DNA of 64,000 nucleotides. Source: Rickettsiella endosymbiont of Rhagonycha lignosa. Lineage in GTDB: Bacteria; Pseudomonadota; Gammaproteobacteria; Diplorickettsiales; Diplorickettsiaceae. Positions within the stretch are counted from its first letter, which is position 1. Every line of letters starts with the position of its first letter. Shown here piece after piece: positions 28,421 to 37,444 of this stretch. The translations under genes and the position numbers were made by a program. The stretch spans positions 1,540,001 through 1,604,000 of the forward strand of contig NZ_OZ035011.1 in NCBI RefSeq assembly GCF_964031165.1, given 5' to 3'. The notes under the pieces were generated by a model, which had not been told where the DNA came from, did no database searches, and saw only the letters and a list, made by a program, of their open reading frames with translations.

Positions 28421-28978
28421 TTATTTTTTATTGGTCACACAGTCAATTTCTTCAATAGTACGTTGATGATTTGTAAACACACAAATGTCTGCAGCAATAA
28501 TTAAACTTTTTTCAACAATAGCACGAGCACTTAATTTAGTATTTTGAAATAATGCCAATGCAGCAGACTGTGCATAAGCTCCACCCGAACCTATGGCAAT
28601 TAAATCATGCTCTGGCTCAATTACATCCCCATTCCCACTTAACATAAAAGATTTTTCTTTATCCGCAACTGCTAACATTGCCTCTAAACGCCGTAAAACT
28701 CGATCGGAACGCCAATCTTTTGCAAGTTCAACCGAAGCGCGGTCTAATCGTCCATTACATTCTTTTAACTTATTTTCAAACCGTTCTATTAATGTAAATG
28801 CGTCGGCTGTTGCGCCCGCAAATCCAACTAATACTTGACCGTCATATAATTTGCGAACCTTACGAGCGTTCCCTTTTAAAACAATCGCATTACCTAAAGT
28901 AACCTGACCATCTCCACCGATAACGACTTTATCGTTACGCCGGACTAATAATATTGTTGTACCATGTAATGACTGCAC
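28421..28978 (-). CDS. hslV: Peptidase subunit of the HslVU protease
   Basis: 185 aa, proteasome beta-type threonine peptidase. A six-residue propeptide (MQSLHG) precedes the catalytic TTILLVRR, so Thr7 becomes the N-terminal nucleophile after cleavage. [21 protein letters not shown] and [17 protein letters not shown] (pieces) follow. The start is GTG at 28978. First gene of hslV-hslU-DUF971, 91 bp after the SPOR gene. Confidence 0.97.
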   Translation of the reverse strand: MQSLHGTTILLVRRNDKVVIGGDGQVTLGNAIVLKGNARKVRKLYDGQVLVGFAGATADAFTLIERFENKLKECNGRLDRASVELAKDWRSDRVLRRLEAMLAVADKEKSFMLSGNGDVIEPEHDLIAIGSGGAYAQSAALALFQNTKLSARAIVEKSLIIAADICVFTNHQRTIEEIDCVTNKK

Positions 28979-29069
28979 TATTTACTCTTTAAATTGTTGG
29001 ATATTGAATCTACCACTATGGTGACATAGTTGACTATTTTCAAGGTCTGAAGATATTAATTCTACCTGT

Positions 29070-29744
29070 TTAGGGGGTAATTTTAATCAAAATCGCAGCT
29101 AATCCGGCTTCTTTTAAACGTTTTTTTTCCTTAGTTAGGCTACCTAAGCTCGAGGGACCAATAACGATCTGGTATATTAGCTTACCATTAACTAAGTTGG
29201 CCTTTTTTTGCACGGGAAATCCTTTCAGCAATGCTTGAGCTTGCAACTGCTCTGCATGAGCACGATCAGTAAAATTACCTAAGACGAGCATATAAACTTC
29301 ATCATTGAATTGACCCATTTCTTCTTCTAATTGTTTTTTAGCCTCCGCAATAGCTACTTGTTCAGGCGTTGGGCTAAGCATTGTATCTATGGGTCTTTGT
29401 CCCGAAGAAGCATGAAGTGAAGTTGTCATATCATTGGATAACGGCATTTCCTTCATTGCAGAATCAACATGTGGTGATAAATTCAAATTGTCCTGAGGCA
29501 AAATATTATAGAAATCGAATTTTGGTTCTGGGGACTGAGGCGCAGGTACTTGGGTATTTTTTTTATCAGCTATCTTTTCGGCAGATTGAATAGCTTTTAC
29601 TTTATGAACTGGCTTTAGTAAAAACAAGCCTAAAATAAATAAACCGATTGAAATTCCTAACATTACCCATAGATAACGATTGTTTCTACGTCTAGGAGTT
29701 AGATATTTATATTTTGTGTATTTTTTTGCATAATCTTTAGCCAT
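29070..29744 (-). CDS. SPOR-domain membrane protein (FtsN-like)
   Basis: 224 aa. A basic N-terminal tail (res 1-23, KDYAKKYTKYKYLTPRRRN), one membrane helix (~26-45, WVMLGISIGLFILGLFLL), a flexible Pro/Ser/Gln-rich periplasmic stretch and a C-terminal SPOR domain (~148-222, EVYMLVLGNFTDRAHAEQLQ... VNGKLIYQIVIGP). SPOR domains bind denuded peptidoglycan at the division septum. In gammaproteobacteria ftsN sits between argS and hslV, exactly as here, so this is very probably the FtsN orthologue although the essential central helices are not recognisable. Its ATG overlaps the argS stop by 1 bp (TAATG). Confidence 0.85.
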   Translation of the reverse strand: MAKDYAKKYTKYKYLTPRRRNNRYLWVMLGISIGLFILGLFLLKPVHKVKAIQSAEKIADKKNTQVPAPQSPEPKFDFYNILPQDNLNLSPHVDSAMKEMPLSNDMTTSLHASSGQRPIDTMLSPTPEQVAIAEAKKQLEEEMGQFNDEVYMLVLGNFTDRAHAEQLQAQALLKGFPVQKKANLVNGKLIYQIVIGPSSLGSLTKEKKRLKEAGLAAILIKITP

Positions 29745-31507
29745 TACATTACTTCCAAAGTCTCTACACCTAATAAGCTTAGGCCATTTTTAATTACTTG
29801 TGCAGTTGCTACAATTAAATTTAGTCTCGCATTTCTCAACTTATTATCCTCTATCAGAAAAACAAATGAATTATAATAAACATGAAAGTTTTGCGCTAAA
29901 TCTCTCAAATAGTGTGCGATAATATGCGGCTCGTAAGAAGTGGCTGCTGATTCTAGTATTTCTGGATAACGATTTAGTAAAACCAACAAATCCTGTTCTT
30001 GTATTTCCTTTAATTCTTTAATCGCAGTCATACCTAAAGACTTATCCCAAACCCATTTTTTTGCATTGAGTTGACGCATCACACTACATATTCGTGCGTA
30101 AGCATACTGTACATAATAGACAGGATTAGCATTCGACTGCTCTTTAGCCAGCTCAAGATCAAAATCCATATGCTGATCCGCACGTCTTAATACATAAAAA
30201 AAACGTGTTGCATCAGTACCTACTTCTTCTCGAAGCTCTCGTAAAGTAATAAACTCTCCGCTACGAGTAGACATTTGAATTTTTTTATCGCCGCGATAAA
30301 GAATAGCAAATTGCACTAATAAAGCTTTTAAACTATCTGATGAAAAACCTAAAGCTTGTATAACCGCGCGAATTCTAGGTACATAGCCATGATGATCAGA
30401 GCCTAATATGTTAATTATTTTTTTAAATTTACGTTGTTCTAAAATACAGAGACGATAGGCCGCATCTGCTGCAAAGTAGGTAGGTTGTCCATTTTCGCGT
30501 AACAAAACCCTATCTTTATCATCGCCAAAGTCTGTCGATTTAAACCATAGAGCCCCATTGGCTTCATAGGTTTTTCCATTCGCTGTTAAACGCTTTATAG
30601 TTTTATCGACAAAATTGTTCTCAAACAAACTTTTTTCTGAAAACCATTCATCAAAATTTACTCTAAATGCACTAAGATCTTCTTTAATATCGTTCAAGAT
30701 TGAGTTTAAACCTACTTTAAATATCTTTTCATAATCAACATCTCCTAATAAAATTTTAGCTTTAGTGATAAGACCGTCAATATGCTGTTCCTTATTCCCA
30801 CCTTGAGGTTCGTCAATAGGGATACCTTTAAATACTAATTCAGCTGCTTTAAAAAAATCCTTACCATGTTGTGAAAAAAGTTGCTCAGCAATCTTATGAA
30901 CATAGTTTCCTCGATAAGCGTTACTAGGGAAAATAAATTTTTCTCCGCAGATCTCTAAATAACGCAGCCAAACGCTGGTTGCCAAAATATCCATCTGCCT
31001 TCCAGCATCATTGATATAATATTCTGCACAAACTTGATAACCTACTGCTCTCAATAATCTCACCATAGAGTCGCCATAGGCTGCCCCCCGACCATGACCT
31101 ACATGCAAAGGACCAGTAGGATTTGCAGAAACAAACTCAACTAAAACAGATTCATTATTGCCTAAATTTGAAATCCCAAATTGATTGGTTTGATTTAAAA
31201 TCTCTTCGATAACTGGATGCCAAAAGGATTTTTTAAAAAAAAAATTTATAAACCCAGGTTTTGCTATTTCAATTTTTTCTAGTTTAGAATTTCCTGAAGA
31301 ACAATCTATATTCGATTTTATTTTTTCAGCTAATTGTAGTGGTGATATTTGTAATTTTTTCGCCAACACTAAAGCAATATTACTTGAAAAATCGCCATGT
31401 GATTTTTCTCTGGCATAATCCACTTGGATAGTCAGTGAAGCAGGTAGGGATAACTCACCCATGCTTAACAAGGCTTTTTTGATTTCTTGTTGCACTATGC
31501 ATTTCAT
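29744..31507 (-). CDS. argS: Arginyl-tRNA synthetase
   Basis: 587 aa, class I. It has SANPTGPLHVGHGRGAAYGD with the HIGH motif, IQMSTRSGEFITL in place of a canonical KMSKS (usual for this enzyme), the N-terminal Add-1 domain with REKSHGDFSSNIAL and the DALR anticodon domain at the end. It heads argS-ftsN-like-hslVU on the minus strand. Confidence 0.97.
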   Translation of the reverse strand: MKCIVQQEIKKALLSMGELSLPASLTIQVDYAREKSHGDFSSNIALVLAKKLQISPLQLAEKIKSNIDCSSGNSKLEKIEIAKPGFINFFFKKSFWHPVIEEILNQTNQFGISNLGNNESVLVEFVSANPTGPLHVGHGRGAAYGDSMVRLLRAVGYQVCAEYYINDAGRQMDILATSVWLRYLEICGEKFIFPSNAYRGNYVHKIAEQLFSQHGKDFFKAAELVFKGIPIDEPQGGNKEQHIDGLITKAKILLGDVDYEKIFKVGLNSILNDIKEDLSAFRVNFDEWFSEKSLFENNFVDKTIKRLTANGKTYEANGALWFKSTDFGDDKDRVLLRENGQPTYFAADAAYRLCILEQRKFKKIINILGSDHHGYVPRIRAVIQALGFSSDSLKALLVQFAILYRGDKKIQMSTRSGEFITLRELREEVGTDATRFFYVLRRADQHMDFDLELAKEQSNANPVYYVQYAYARICSVMRQLNAKKWVWDKSLGMTAIKELKEIQEQDLLVLLNRYPEILESAATSYEPHIIAHYLRDLAQNFHVYYNSFVFLIEDNKLRNARLNLIVATAQVIKNGLSLLGVETLEVM

Positions 31508-31728
31508 AAGGATTAAATCACTAGAGGGTCAAGAAGGGCGAGATTATAACGCAATACGCTCCAGGAAAAATATAGCCAATAAGCTGATAAATAAAACCCT
31601 TTAGGATATTAAGTCTTTTCAATTCAAACGTTTTTAACCTTTTTCGACCTAAATGTTCAATCTTGATCTGGCAAATAACCTGCGACAAGGTTAATATCCC
31701 ATCAAAATAATAATAAGAGCATTAAACC

Positions 31729-32628
31729 ATGAAAGTCTTCGCCTATTGTTTATTTGTCAGTTTGTCCCTTTTTAGTCTTTTTAGCCATGCGCAAGTAACG
31801 TCGCATAGCAAACCTATAATAAGCAAGAATATCCTTATTAATGACTTCGATGGTTTAGATATTCAAGGTCCTGTTAATGTTTACATTGATGCAACCCAAA
31901 CCCATCCTTCCTTACAAATTCTGGGGGACTCGAAAAGAGTCTTTGCAGTCATTTACAGTGAAAAAAACCATATTTTACACCTTGGAACCAAACCCATTTT
32001 TCACCCTGAACCTGGAGAAAGATTAACAATCCGTGTCAATACATCCCCGTCAAAAATAAAACAAATACAATTCAATAGTAATGCAACTCTTTTTGGCAAA
32101 GGACTGACTGGATCTTTATCGCTTCGTGCGCAAGGAAAAGGTCAAATCAATCTTTACACCAATAAGCTAGATCTAAAATCTCTTTACAGTAACGGTAATG
32201 AAAGTATTATATTTCATAATTTATTGAGTTCAAACTTAAAAATAGAAGCCCACAATTCTCATAATATTGTTATTCAAGGTATCGTTTCATTAAATGAGGT
32301 CGATTATACCGGAAATGGAAATTTGAAGGTATATTGGGTTAATAGCCCTTATTTAAGAATAGATGCTAACGGTAAAGGAAAAATTAGTTTAGCAGGAATC
32401 GTCAAAACTTTAGATATCAAATTGTCACAAGATACGCAACTATTTGCACAACAATTGCGTGTACATCAAGGTTTTGTAAAAACTGAAAAACAAGCTCAAG
32501 CAACTGTAAATGTTAGAAATACTTTGCGGGCATTTGCAAAAGACAAAAGCGTGATTTATTACCTATCTCCTTTAAATTTTATAAGCAAATATTCAGAAGG
32601 TGAAGGCCTGGTATTAAATAAAAATTAA
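31729..32628 (+). CDS. Secreted DUF2807 (GIN-domain) protein
   Basis: 299 aa with a signal peptide (MKVFAYCLFVSLSLFSLFSHAQ). The remainder is a repetitive beta-helix-like pattern: FDGLDIQGPVNVYI, RLTIRVN, SLSLRAQGKGQINLY, LKIEAHNSHNIVIQGI and YLRIDANGKGKISLAGI. The opening F-x-G-L-x-I-x-G-P-x-x-V and the runs of short G/N-turn strands are those of DUF2807 (putative autotransporter adhesin head domain). Function unknown; the protein is presumably periplasmic or outer-membrane bound. It stands alone, divergent from argS and converging on the OmpA-like gene (2 bp apart). Confidence 0.78.
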   Translation: MKVFAYCLFVSLSLFSLFSHAQVTSHSKPIISKNILINDFDGLDIQGPVNVYIDATQTHPSLQILGDSKRVFAVIYSEKNHILHLGTKPIFHPEPGERLTIRVNTSPSKIKQIQFNSNATLFGKGLTGSLSLRAQGKGQINLYTNKLDLKSLYSNGNESIIFHNLLSSNLKIEAHNSHNIVIQGIVSLNEVDYTGNGNLKVYWVNSPYLRIDANGKGKISLAGIVKTLDIKLSQDTQLFAQQLRVHQGFVKTEKQAQATVNVRNTLRAFAKDKSVIYYLSPLNFISKYSEGEGLVLNKN

Positions 32629-32630
32629 AT

Positions 32631-33152
32631 TTAATTTTTTACTAAAATAATCTCAACGCGACGATTAAAACTACTTGCTTTAACGTTTCGATTACTCGCA
32701 ATGAAATCATGTCGACCGTACCCGATCGTACGCAGACGTTGCGAACCTATTCCGTGTGACCATAAAAAACTTGTTATTATCTCTGCTTGATCCTGTGTAA
32801 TCGCAGACGCTGTTTGTGGATCATAAAGATCATCGCTATACCCCACCACTTGAATGAGACCGTCTCCGTAAGATTCTATGAGCTTAATGGTCTGACTAAG
32901 CTGCTGGGTACAATTGACAGTTAATTTCCCATTTGGCCGAAAGCAACCATCACTATAGGCAATGACTCTAAGTCGATCAGCAGTTTGGACTACTTGAATG
33001 ACAGGAGGGGGTAAATCCTTTTTTTCCTTTGTGTTTTTTACTGTTTTTTTCTCTAGAGGTGGGTCATTCAATGAATGATTTGAAACACAACCAGCCATAA
33101 CAAACATAACTGAAATTAATAAACAATAAAAAAACAGCGAGATTTTTTTCAT
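32631..33152 (-). CDS. OmpA-domain lipoprotein
   Basis: 173 aa. A lipobox VMAGC at residues 17-21 ends the signal peptide, so it should be a lipoprotein. After a Lys/Pro-rich linker, residues ~60-172 form an OmpA/Pal-type peptidoglycan-binding domain with IQVVGYSDD, RLRTIGYGRHDFIASN and NRRVEIILVKN. The domain has an extra Cys pair (DGCFRPNG, VNCTQQ). The size and architecture (short lipoprotein plus OmpA domain) resemble the Dot/Icm component DotK/IcmN, but no other dot/icm gene is near, so I leave it unnamed. It follows rsmB by 29 bp on the same strand. Confidence 0.85.
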   Translation of the reverse strand: MKKISLFFYCLLISVMFVMAGCVSNHSLNDPPLEKKTVKNTKEKKDLPPPVIQVVQTADRLRVIAYSDGCFRPNGKLTVNCTQQLSQTIKLIESYGDGLIQVVGYSDDLYDPQTASAITQDQAEIITSFLWSHGIGSQRLRTIGYGRHDFIASNRNVKASSFNRRVEIILVKN

Positions 33153-33181
33153 GATTTTATCATCTTATTTTAATAATAGGA

Positions 33182-34495
33182 CTAATTATTCAGCCTCTTA
33201 CGTAACCTAGCATAATAAAAGCCATCCGGTCCATGAATTTTGGGGAAAATTTGTCTTCCAATACTACAAGCTATTCCCCATGATTCGTCTAAAACCTCTT
33301 CCTTGGCATCAGAATGGTGAGATAAAAAACGAATTAATACATCGCTATTTTCTTCTGGCAAGACCGAACAAGTCACATATAATAAAACACCATCCGGCTT
33401 TAATATCTCCCAAAGACTTGATATCAGTTGATATTGTTGTTCAGCTAATTTACCAATATCCTCCTCTCTGCGTAATAATTTAATGTCCGGATGCTTACGA
33501 ATAACTCCGGTTCCTGAACAAGGAGCATCTAATAATATTCTATCGAATAAGCCTTCTTTCCAAATGCTTTTGAGATTCTGTGCTTTCGCACAGAGCAATT
33601 GTACTTTGGTATCTGATAAGCTTAAACGATTCAAATTATCTTTAACTTTACTTAAACGGATTGCATCGGAATCGACAGCTACACAACTTAGTAGATCAGA
33701 TTGTGATTCCAGAATATGTGTTGTTTTCCCTCCCGGTGCCGCACACGCATCTAAAACTTTCTGCCCAGGCTTTAGCAGCAATAAAGATGTAGCCAATTGC
33801 GCGGCCGTATCTTGTATAGAAATTTCTCCTTCCATAAAACCAGGTAATTTAATTACCGGACAAGATTCATCGAGTATAATTCCAGTTGCACTCAATTCGC
33901 TTAAGTGTCCTGTTATACCTTTATCTTTTAATTTTTGTACGTAATCTTTTCTTGTAATTTTTAAAAGATTAACTCGCAGACTCATAGGAGGTAAATGATT
34001 ATTAGCAGCTAAAATTGTTTGCCATTCATTGGGCCATGCATGTTGTAATTTTTTAATTAACCAATCAGGATGAGCAAAATGACTATCTTTAGGTAATTTT
34101 TTTAATAAACTGACTTTTTGTCGTTGAAATGATCGTAATACCCCATTAATTAAGGGTACCGCCCAAACTTTGTGTAGTTCTCTCGCTCCTTGTACTGTTT
34201 CATGAACAGCAGCATGCGGAGATGTCCTTAAATAGTTAAGTTGATAAAGACCTATTAACAATAACGCATAAACGTCTTGATCAGAGGCATTAAGAGGTTT
34301 TTTTAATAAATAGGTGCAAAGTTGCCTCAAAGGGGCATACCAACGTATCACTCCATAACATAATTCTTGAATAAATGCTCTATCGCGCGAATTAATATTA
34401 GCATTTACACCTGCTGATAAAGCATCCTTAAGCGATATTTTTTCTTTTAGAACACGAGAAATAATTTGTGCGGCTGTTGCCCGAGAATTAGACAT
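33182..34495 (-). CDS. rsmB: 16S rRNA (cytosine967-C5)-methyltransferase
   Basis: 437 aa: an N-terminal NusB-like RNA-binding domain (RAFIQELCYGVIRW) and a C-terminal SAM domain with LDACAAPGGKTTHIL, LLDAPCSGTGVIRKHPDI (catalytic Cys region) and LLYVTCSVLPEENSDV. It methylates C967 of 16S rRNA. It overlaps the end of fmt by 8 bp in the def-fmt-rsmB operon. Confidence 0.97.
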   Translation of the reverse strand: MSNSRATAAQIISRVLKEKISLKDALSAGVNANINSRDRAFIQELCYGVIRWYAPLRQLCTYLLKKPLNASDQDVYALLLIGLYQLNYLRTSPHAAVHETVQGARELHKVWAVPLINGVLRSFQRQKVSLLKKLPKDSHFAHPDWLIKKLQHAWPNEWQTILAANNHLPPMSLRVNLLKITRKDYVQKLKDKGITGHLSELSATGIILDESCPVIKLPGFMEGEISIQDTAAQLATSLLLLKPGQKVLDACAAPGGKTTHILESQSDLLSCVAVDSDAIRLSKVKDNLNRLSLSDTKVQLLCAKAQNLKSIWKEGLFDRILLDAPCSGTGVIRKHPDIKLLRREEDIGKLAEQQYQLISSLWEILKPDGVLLYVTCSVLPEENSDVLIRFLSHHSDAKEEVLDESWGIACSIGRQIFPKIHGPDGFYYARLRKRLNN

Positions 34496-35435
34496 ACATT
34501 CGATCTAAAATCGCACCTACATGAAATAATTCCGATTTATCATGGATGAAACTTGAAATCGGTAAGCATCTGCCTCCGGGCCATTGCACTTCTAATAAAC
34601 GTAATACACCTTTCCCTGTAGCCACATCTATACCTTCTCGATCAGCTTTTAAGATTAAACCTGGCTTTTCAGAAGTGGTTTCATCAAGTACTTCGGCTTT
34701 ACAAATGCGCAATATAGACTTTCCTAATACTACGCGAGCAATTGGCTTAGGGTGGAAAGCACGCACCATTCTATCTAAATAAATTGCAGGCTTTTCCCAA
34801 TCTATCTCAGCTTCTGATTTATTAATTTTTTTTGCATAGCTACTTTCTTTTTCATTTTGTGGCTCTGAACGATACGAACCATTTTCAATGACACTTAAGC
34901 TCTCTATCAGTGCTCTAGCACCTAAATCAGCTAGCCGATCTTGTAAAGTTTGATTTGTATCATTGGGCTCGATAGTACAAGAAAGTTTCTTTATCATTTC
35001 ACCTGTATCAAGCCCCTCATCCATCTGCATAATAGTAACGCCGGTTTCTTTATCACCTTCTAAAATAGCACGTTGAATAGGTGCTGCTCCCCGCCAACGT
35101 GGCAATAAGGATGCATGCACGTTGATACACCCAAAACGAGGAACTGTTAATATTGCGGGCGGCAAAATAAGTCCATAGGCCACCACCACCATTAAATCAA
35201 CATGAAAAGAAGCTAATTTCTTTTGCTCATTAGCATCACGCAAACTAATTGGCTGCTGGACAGGAATTTTATTCTCTAAAGCCAGTTTTTTAACAGGACT
35301 CATTAATAATTTTCGACCCCTTCCAGCAGGGCGATCAGGTTGTGTATAAACAGCATATATCTTATGACTGGAATTCAACAAAGCTTGTAAACTGGGCAAA
35401 GCAAATTCAGGCGTCCCTGCAAAAATAAGTTTCAA
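34488..35435 (-). CDS. fmt: Methionyl-tRNA formyltransferase
   Basis: 315 aa. N-terminal formyltransferase domain with IFAGTPEFALPSL, QPDRPAGRGRKL, VVAYGLILP and the active-site INVHASLLPRWRGAAPIQ (Asn-x-His ... Asp in MQMDEGLDTG); the C-terminal OB-fold domain is complete. The start is TTG at 35435, overlapping the def stop as TTGA, so translation is coupled to def. Confidence 0.97.
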   Translation of the reverse strand: MKLIFAGTPEFALPSLQALLNSSHKIYAVYTQPDRPAGRGRKLLMSPVKKLALENKIPVQQPISLRDANEQKKLASFHVDLMVVVAYGLILPPAILTVPRFGCINVHASLLPRWRGAAPIQRAILEGDKETGVTIMQMDEGLDTGEMIKKLSCTIEPNDTNQTLQDRLADLGARALIESLSVIENGSYRSEPQNEKESSYAKKINKSEAEIDWEKPAIYLDRMVRAFHPKPIARVVLGKSILRICKAEVLDETTSEKPGLILKADREGIDVATGKGVLRLLEVQWPGGRCLPISSFIHDKSELFHVGAILDRMYV

Positions 35436-35938
35436 GACTTCCCCCTTTTCTTTATTTTATCTAGCTTTTTACGTGCTAATTGACGTTTCAGAGAAGATAA
35501 ATGATCTAAAAATAGCGTACCATTGAGATGGTCCACTTCATGTTGTATACAGTGCGCCAATAAATCCTCAGCTTCTATTTCATAAGGTTTTCCATGTCTA
35601 TCTAAAGCCTGTAATTTAACCCAAAGTGCTCGTGGAGCTTTATCATAAACCCCCGGCACTGATAAACAACCTTCTTCCATTAATGCCTCACCTTCCTTCT
35701 CAACAATGACTGGATTAATTAAACACCAGGTTTTCGATTTATTATTAGAAACATCAATAACCGCCAGCTTTTTGCTTATAGCAATTTGCGGAGCCGCTAA
35801 GCCTATGCCCTTAGCGGCATACATCGTATCAAACATATCATCAATGAGTTGCTGTAAAGCCTCATCAAAAACTGTAATTGGCGCTGTGACTGCGCGCAAA
35901 CGTACATCTGGGAGCTGGATAATAGGATAAATAGCCAT
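35432..35938 (-). CDS. def: Peptide deformylase
   Basis: 168 aa. Removes the N-formyl group from new proteins. All three metal/active-site motifs are intact: GIGLAAPQI, EEGCLSVPG (Cys ligand) and QHEVDHLNGTLF (HExxH). First gene of def-fmt-rsmB. Confidence 0.98.
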   Translation of the reverse strand: MAIYPIIQLPDVRLRAVTAPITVFDEALQQLIDDMFDTMYAAKGIGLAAPQIAISKKLAVIDVSNNKSKTWCLINPVIVEKEGEALMEEGCLSVPGVYDKAPRALWVKLQALDRHGKPYEIEAEDLLAHCIQHEVDHLNGTLFLDHLSSLKRQLARKKLDKIKKRGKS

Positions 35939-36321
35939 AAAATTCTTATCTTCTTTTACTCATCAAAATCAAAAGTCATTATGATACTTGTATTAATAGT
36001 ATACTAAATCTAGCATTCGAACAGTCTAAAAACAGATTTTCCTTTCTTCGAATGCTTAAGTCAATCGGTCTTCTTTTCAAAAGGGGGTCTAAATTGACAG
36101 CTAAGCTTTTTTATTAAAAAGTTTGCTTAAAAAATAAAAAACTCTTCAAAATTGGTTAAATTTTTTAGTAATTTTGTTTGTAGTCAAATGGCACAATAGG
36201 CAACGACTTTAATTTATGATAGATTTCCTAGAAAAAATAATAGCTTTTAATAATGAAGATGGATTCCTTGACTTAATTTAAGCAATTTAATCGACAAGGA
36301 GGTCTTTATAATTAAATAGTA
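35939..36321. other. Intergenic region between def and an unknown gene
   Basis: 383 bp, divergent. It contains a perfect 10-bp inverted repeat, AGCATTCGAA (36012-36021) with TTCGAATGCT (36047-36056), around a 25-nt loop. An AAGGAGGT (36297-36304) lies 17 nt before the next ATG, too far for normal use. A 21-codon ORF (36216-36281) ends just before it. No RNA gene recognised. Confidence 0.5.
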
Positions 36322-37353
36322 ATGAAAAAAAATATTATTCCTTTCATATATGATACGGTTCTCATCGAAAATGTCGATTCTTTCCTTAAATTTGTCAGAC
36401 AACCACTGCCTCTAGACGAACTATGGAAAAAGATTCCCAATGATATTTTAAATGCGAAATTAGGTGAATTAGAATTTAAATCTGAAAATCGTAATAGCAC
36501 TGAATATTTTATTATTAAGTTTAAAGATAATAAAAAAACAGATAAGGCTGAACTTCATAATGGAGTTTTGAGTGAGCTCGGCATCACAGTTACAGATAAA
36601 ACACAATCTATCCATAAATTGATTAATTATAATTATAAATTTACCTTAAAAAAATCCTTAAAAAAAATTATACTTTCCCTTTCTAAAGAATATACTGAGA
36701 TAAATGTTGCTAATATTATTACTAACAGCAAGCGTGAAAAAAAATCAAATATTTATGATAATAATGAAGCTAATGAACTTTTTTTTATTTTGTTAAAAGC
36801 CTTGTTATTGCGGGAAATTACCGTAAAGGAAAGTTTTTCTGCCCACACTTTATTAGATTGGGCAGTCTATTTAACAAGTTGGTTTATTTCTGATACCAAA
36901 AAAAATATTTATGCGCAAGGGATATATTATTCAGAGAAATATAATGAAATCGATGCTTTAATTTATAAATTAAATTCTTTTCATGACACTCAATCATTAG
37001 CAACACAATTGCTCTTGTTAAACAATCAATGCCTGCAGGAATTATTTAATATTGTTCAAATTAAAGATTCTAATAGTAGAAAAGCAATTGAAGTCATAGA
37101 ATGGTTTCAATCTAAAGCTAAAGAAACTATTATTCAATTTCAAGAAAATAATTTTCTAAGTTTAGATCAACTTACTATTTTACACAAAATACTAAATGCA
37201 ATAGCTAAGTTAATCCCTAGTTTTATTTTACAGAAAAAAACAAGAATCGGTTTTTTCCAGCAATGTACTCCACAAAACAAAATATTATTAGAAATAGAAA
37301 AGATTATTCAACCGCATTTTATCGAATCGTTAATGCGGAATAAACCAACGTAA
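36322..37353 (+). CDS. Unrecognised cytosolic protein
   Basis: 343 aa; no family recognised. No signal peptide or membrane segment; mostly helical, rich in Lys, Asn, Ile and Leu, with segments such as FFILLKALLLREITVKESF and LDQLTILHKILNAIAKLIPSF. The C-terminus (RIGFFQQCTPQNKILLEIEK) is slightly acidic then basic. The translation start is uncertain: the only strong Shine-Dalgarno (36297-36304) is 17 nt from the ATG, with a stop codon between. Its 3' end overlaps the convergent DUF2474 gene by 24 bp. Lineage-restricted helical proteins of this kind are frequent among Legionellales effectors, but nothing in the sequence proves this. Confidence 0.65.
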   Translation: MKKNIIPFIYDTVLIENVDSFLKFVRQPLPLDELWKKIPNDILNAKLGELEFKSENRNSTEYFIIKFKDNKKTDKAELHNGVLSELGITVTDKTQSIHKLINYNYKFTLKKSLKKIILSLSKEYTEINVANIITNSKREKKSNIYDNNEANELFFILLKALLLREITVKESFSAHTLLDWAVYLTSWFISDTKKNIYAQGIYYSEKYNEIDALIYKLNSFHDTQSLATQLLLLNNQCLQELFNIVQIKDSNSRKAIEVIEWFQSKAKETIIQFQENNFLSLDQLTILHKILNAIAKLIPSFILQKKTRIGFFQQCTPQNKILLEIEKIIQPHFIESLMRNKPT

Positions 37354-37437
37354 TAATTTACTAATCACAATTATAGTCGCAACGCCGGCTAGATATAAGC
37401 CAATAAACCATAACCATTGTCGTAAGCGTTTTTTCAT
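37330..37437 (-). CDS. DUF2474 small subunit-like protein of cytochrome bd oxidase
   Basis: A 35-residue ORF that I translated by hand: it starts at the ATG at 37437 and reads MKKRLRQWLWFIGLYLAG, then a hydrophobic run and RWFIPH to a TAA at 37330. The basic start followed by WFIGLYLAGV is the DUF2474 signature. This tiny membrane protein is encoded after cioAB/cydAB-type genes and is the counterpart of CydX. It lies 7 bp after cydB on the same strand and overlaps the convergent 36322-37353 gene by 24 bp. Confidence 0.85.
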   Translation of the reverse strand: MKKRLRQWLWFIGLYLAGVATIIVISKLLRWFIPH

Positions 37438-37444
37438 ATACTCA

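Noticed and set aside
36216-36281. 21-codon ORF (MIDFLEKIIAFNNEDG...) before the unknown gene at 36322
   Set aside because: Too short to judge, no Shine-Dalgarno of its own and no recognised motif; mentioned only as a possible leader.
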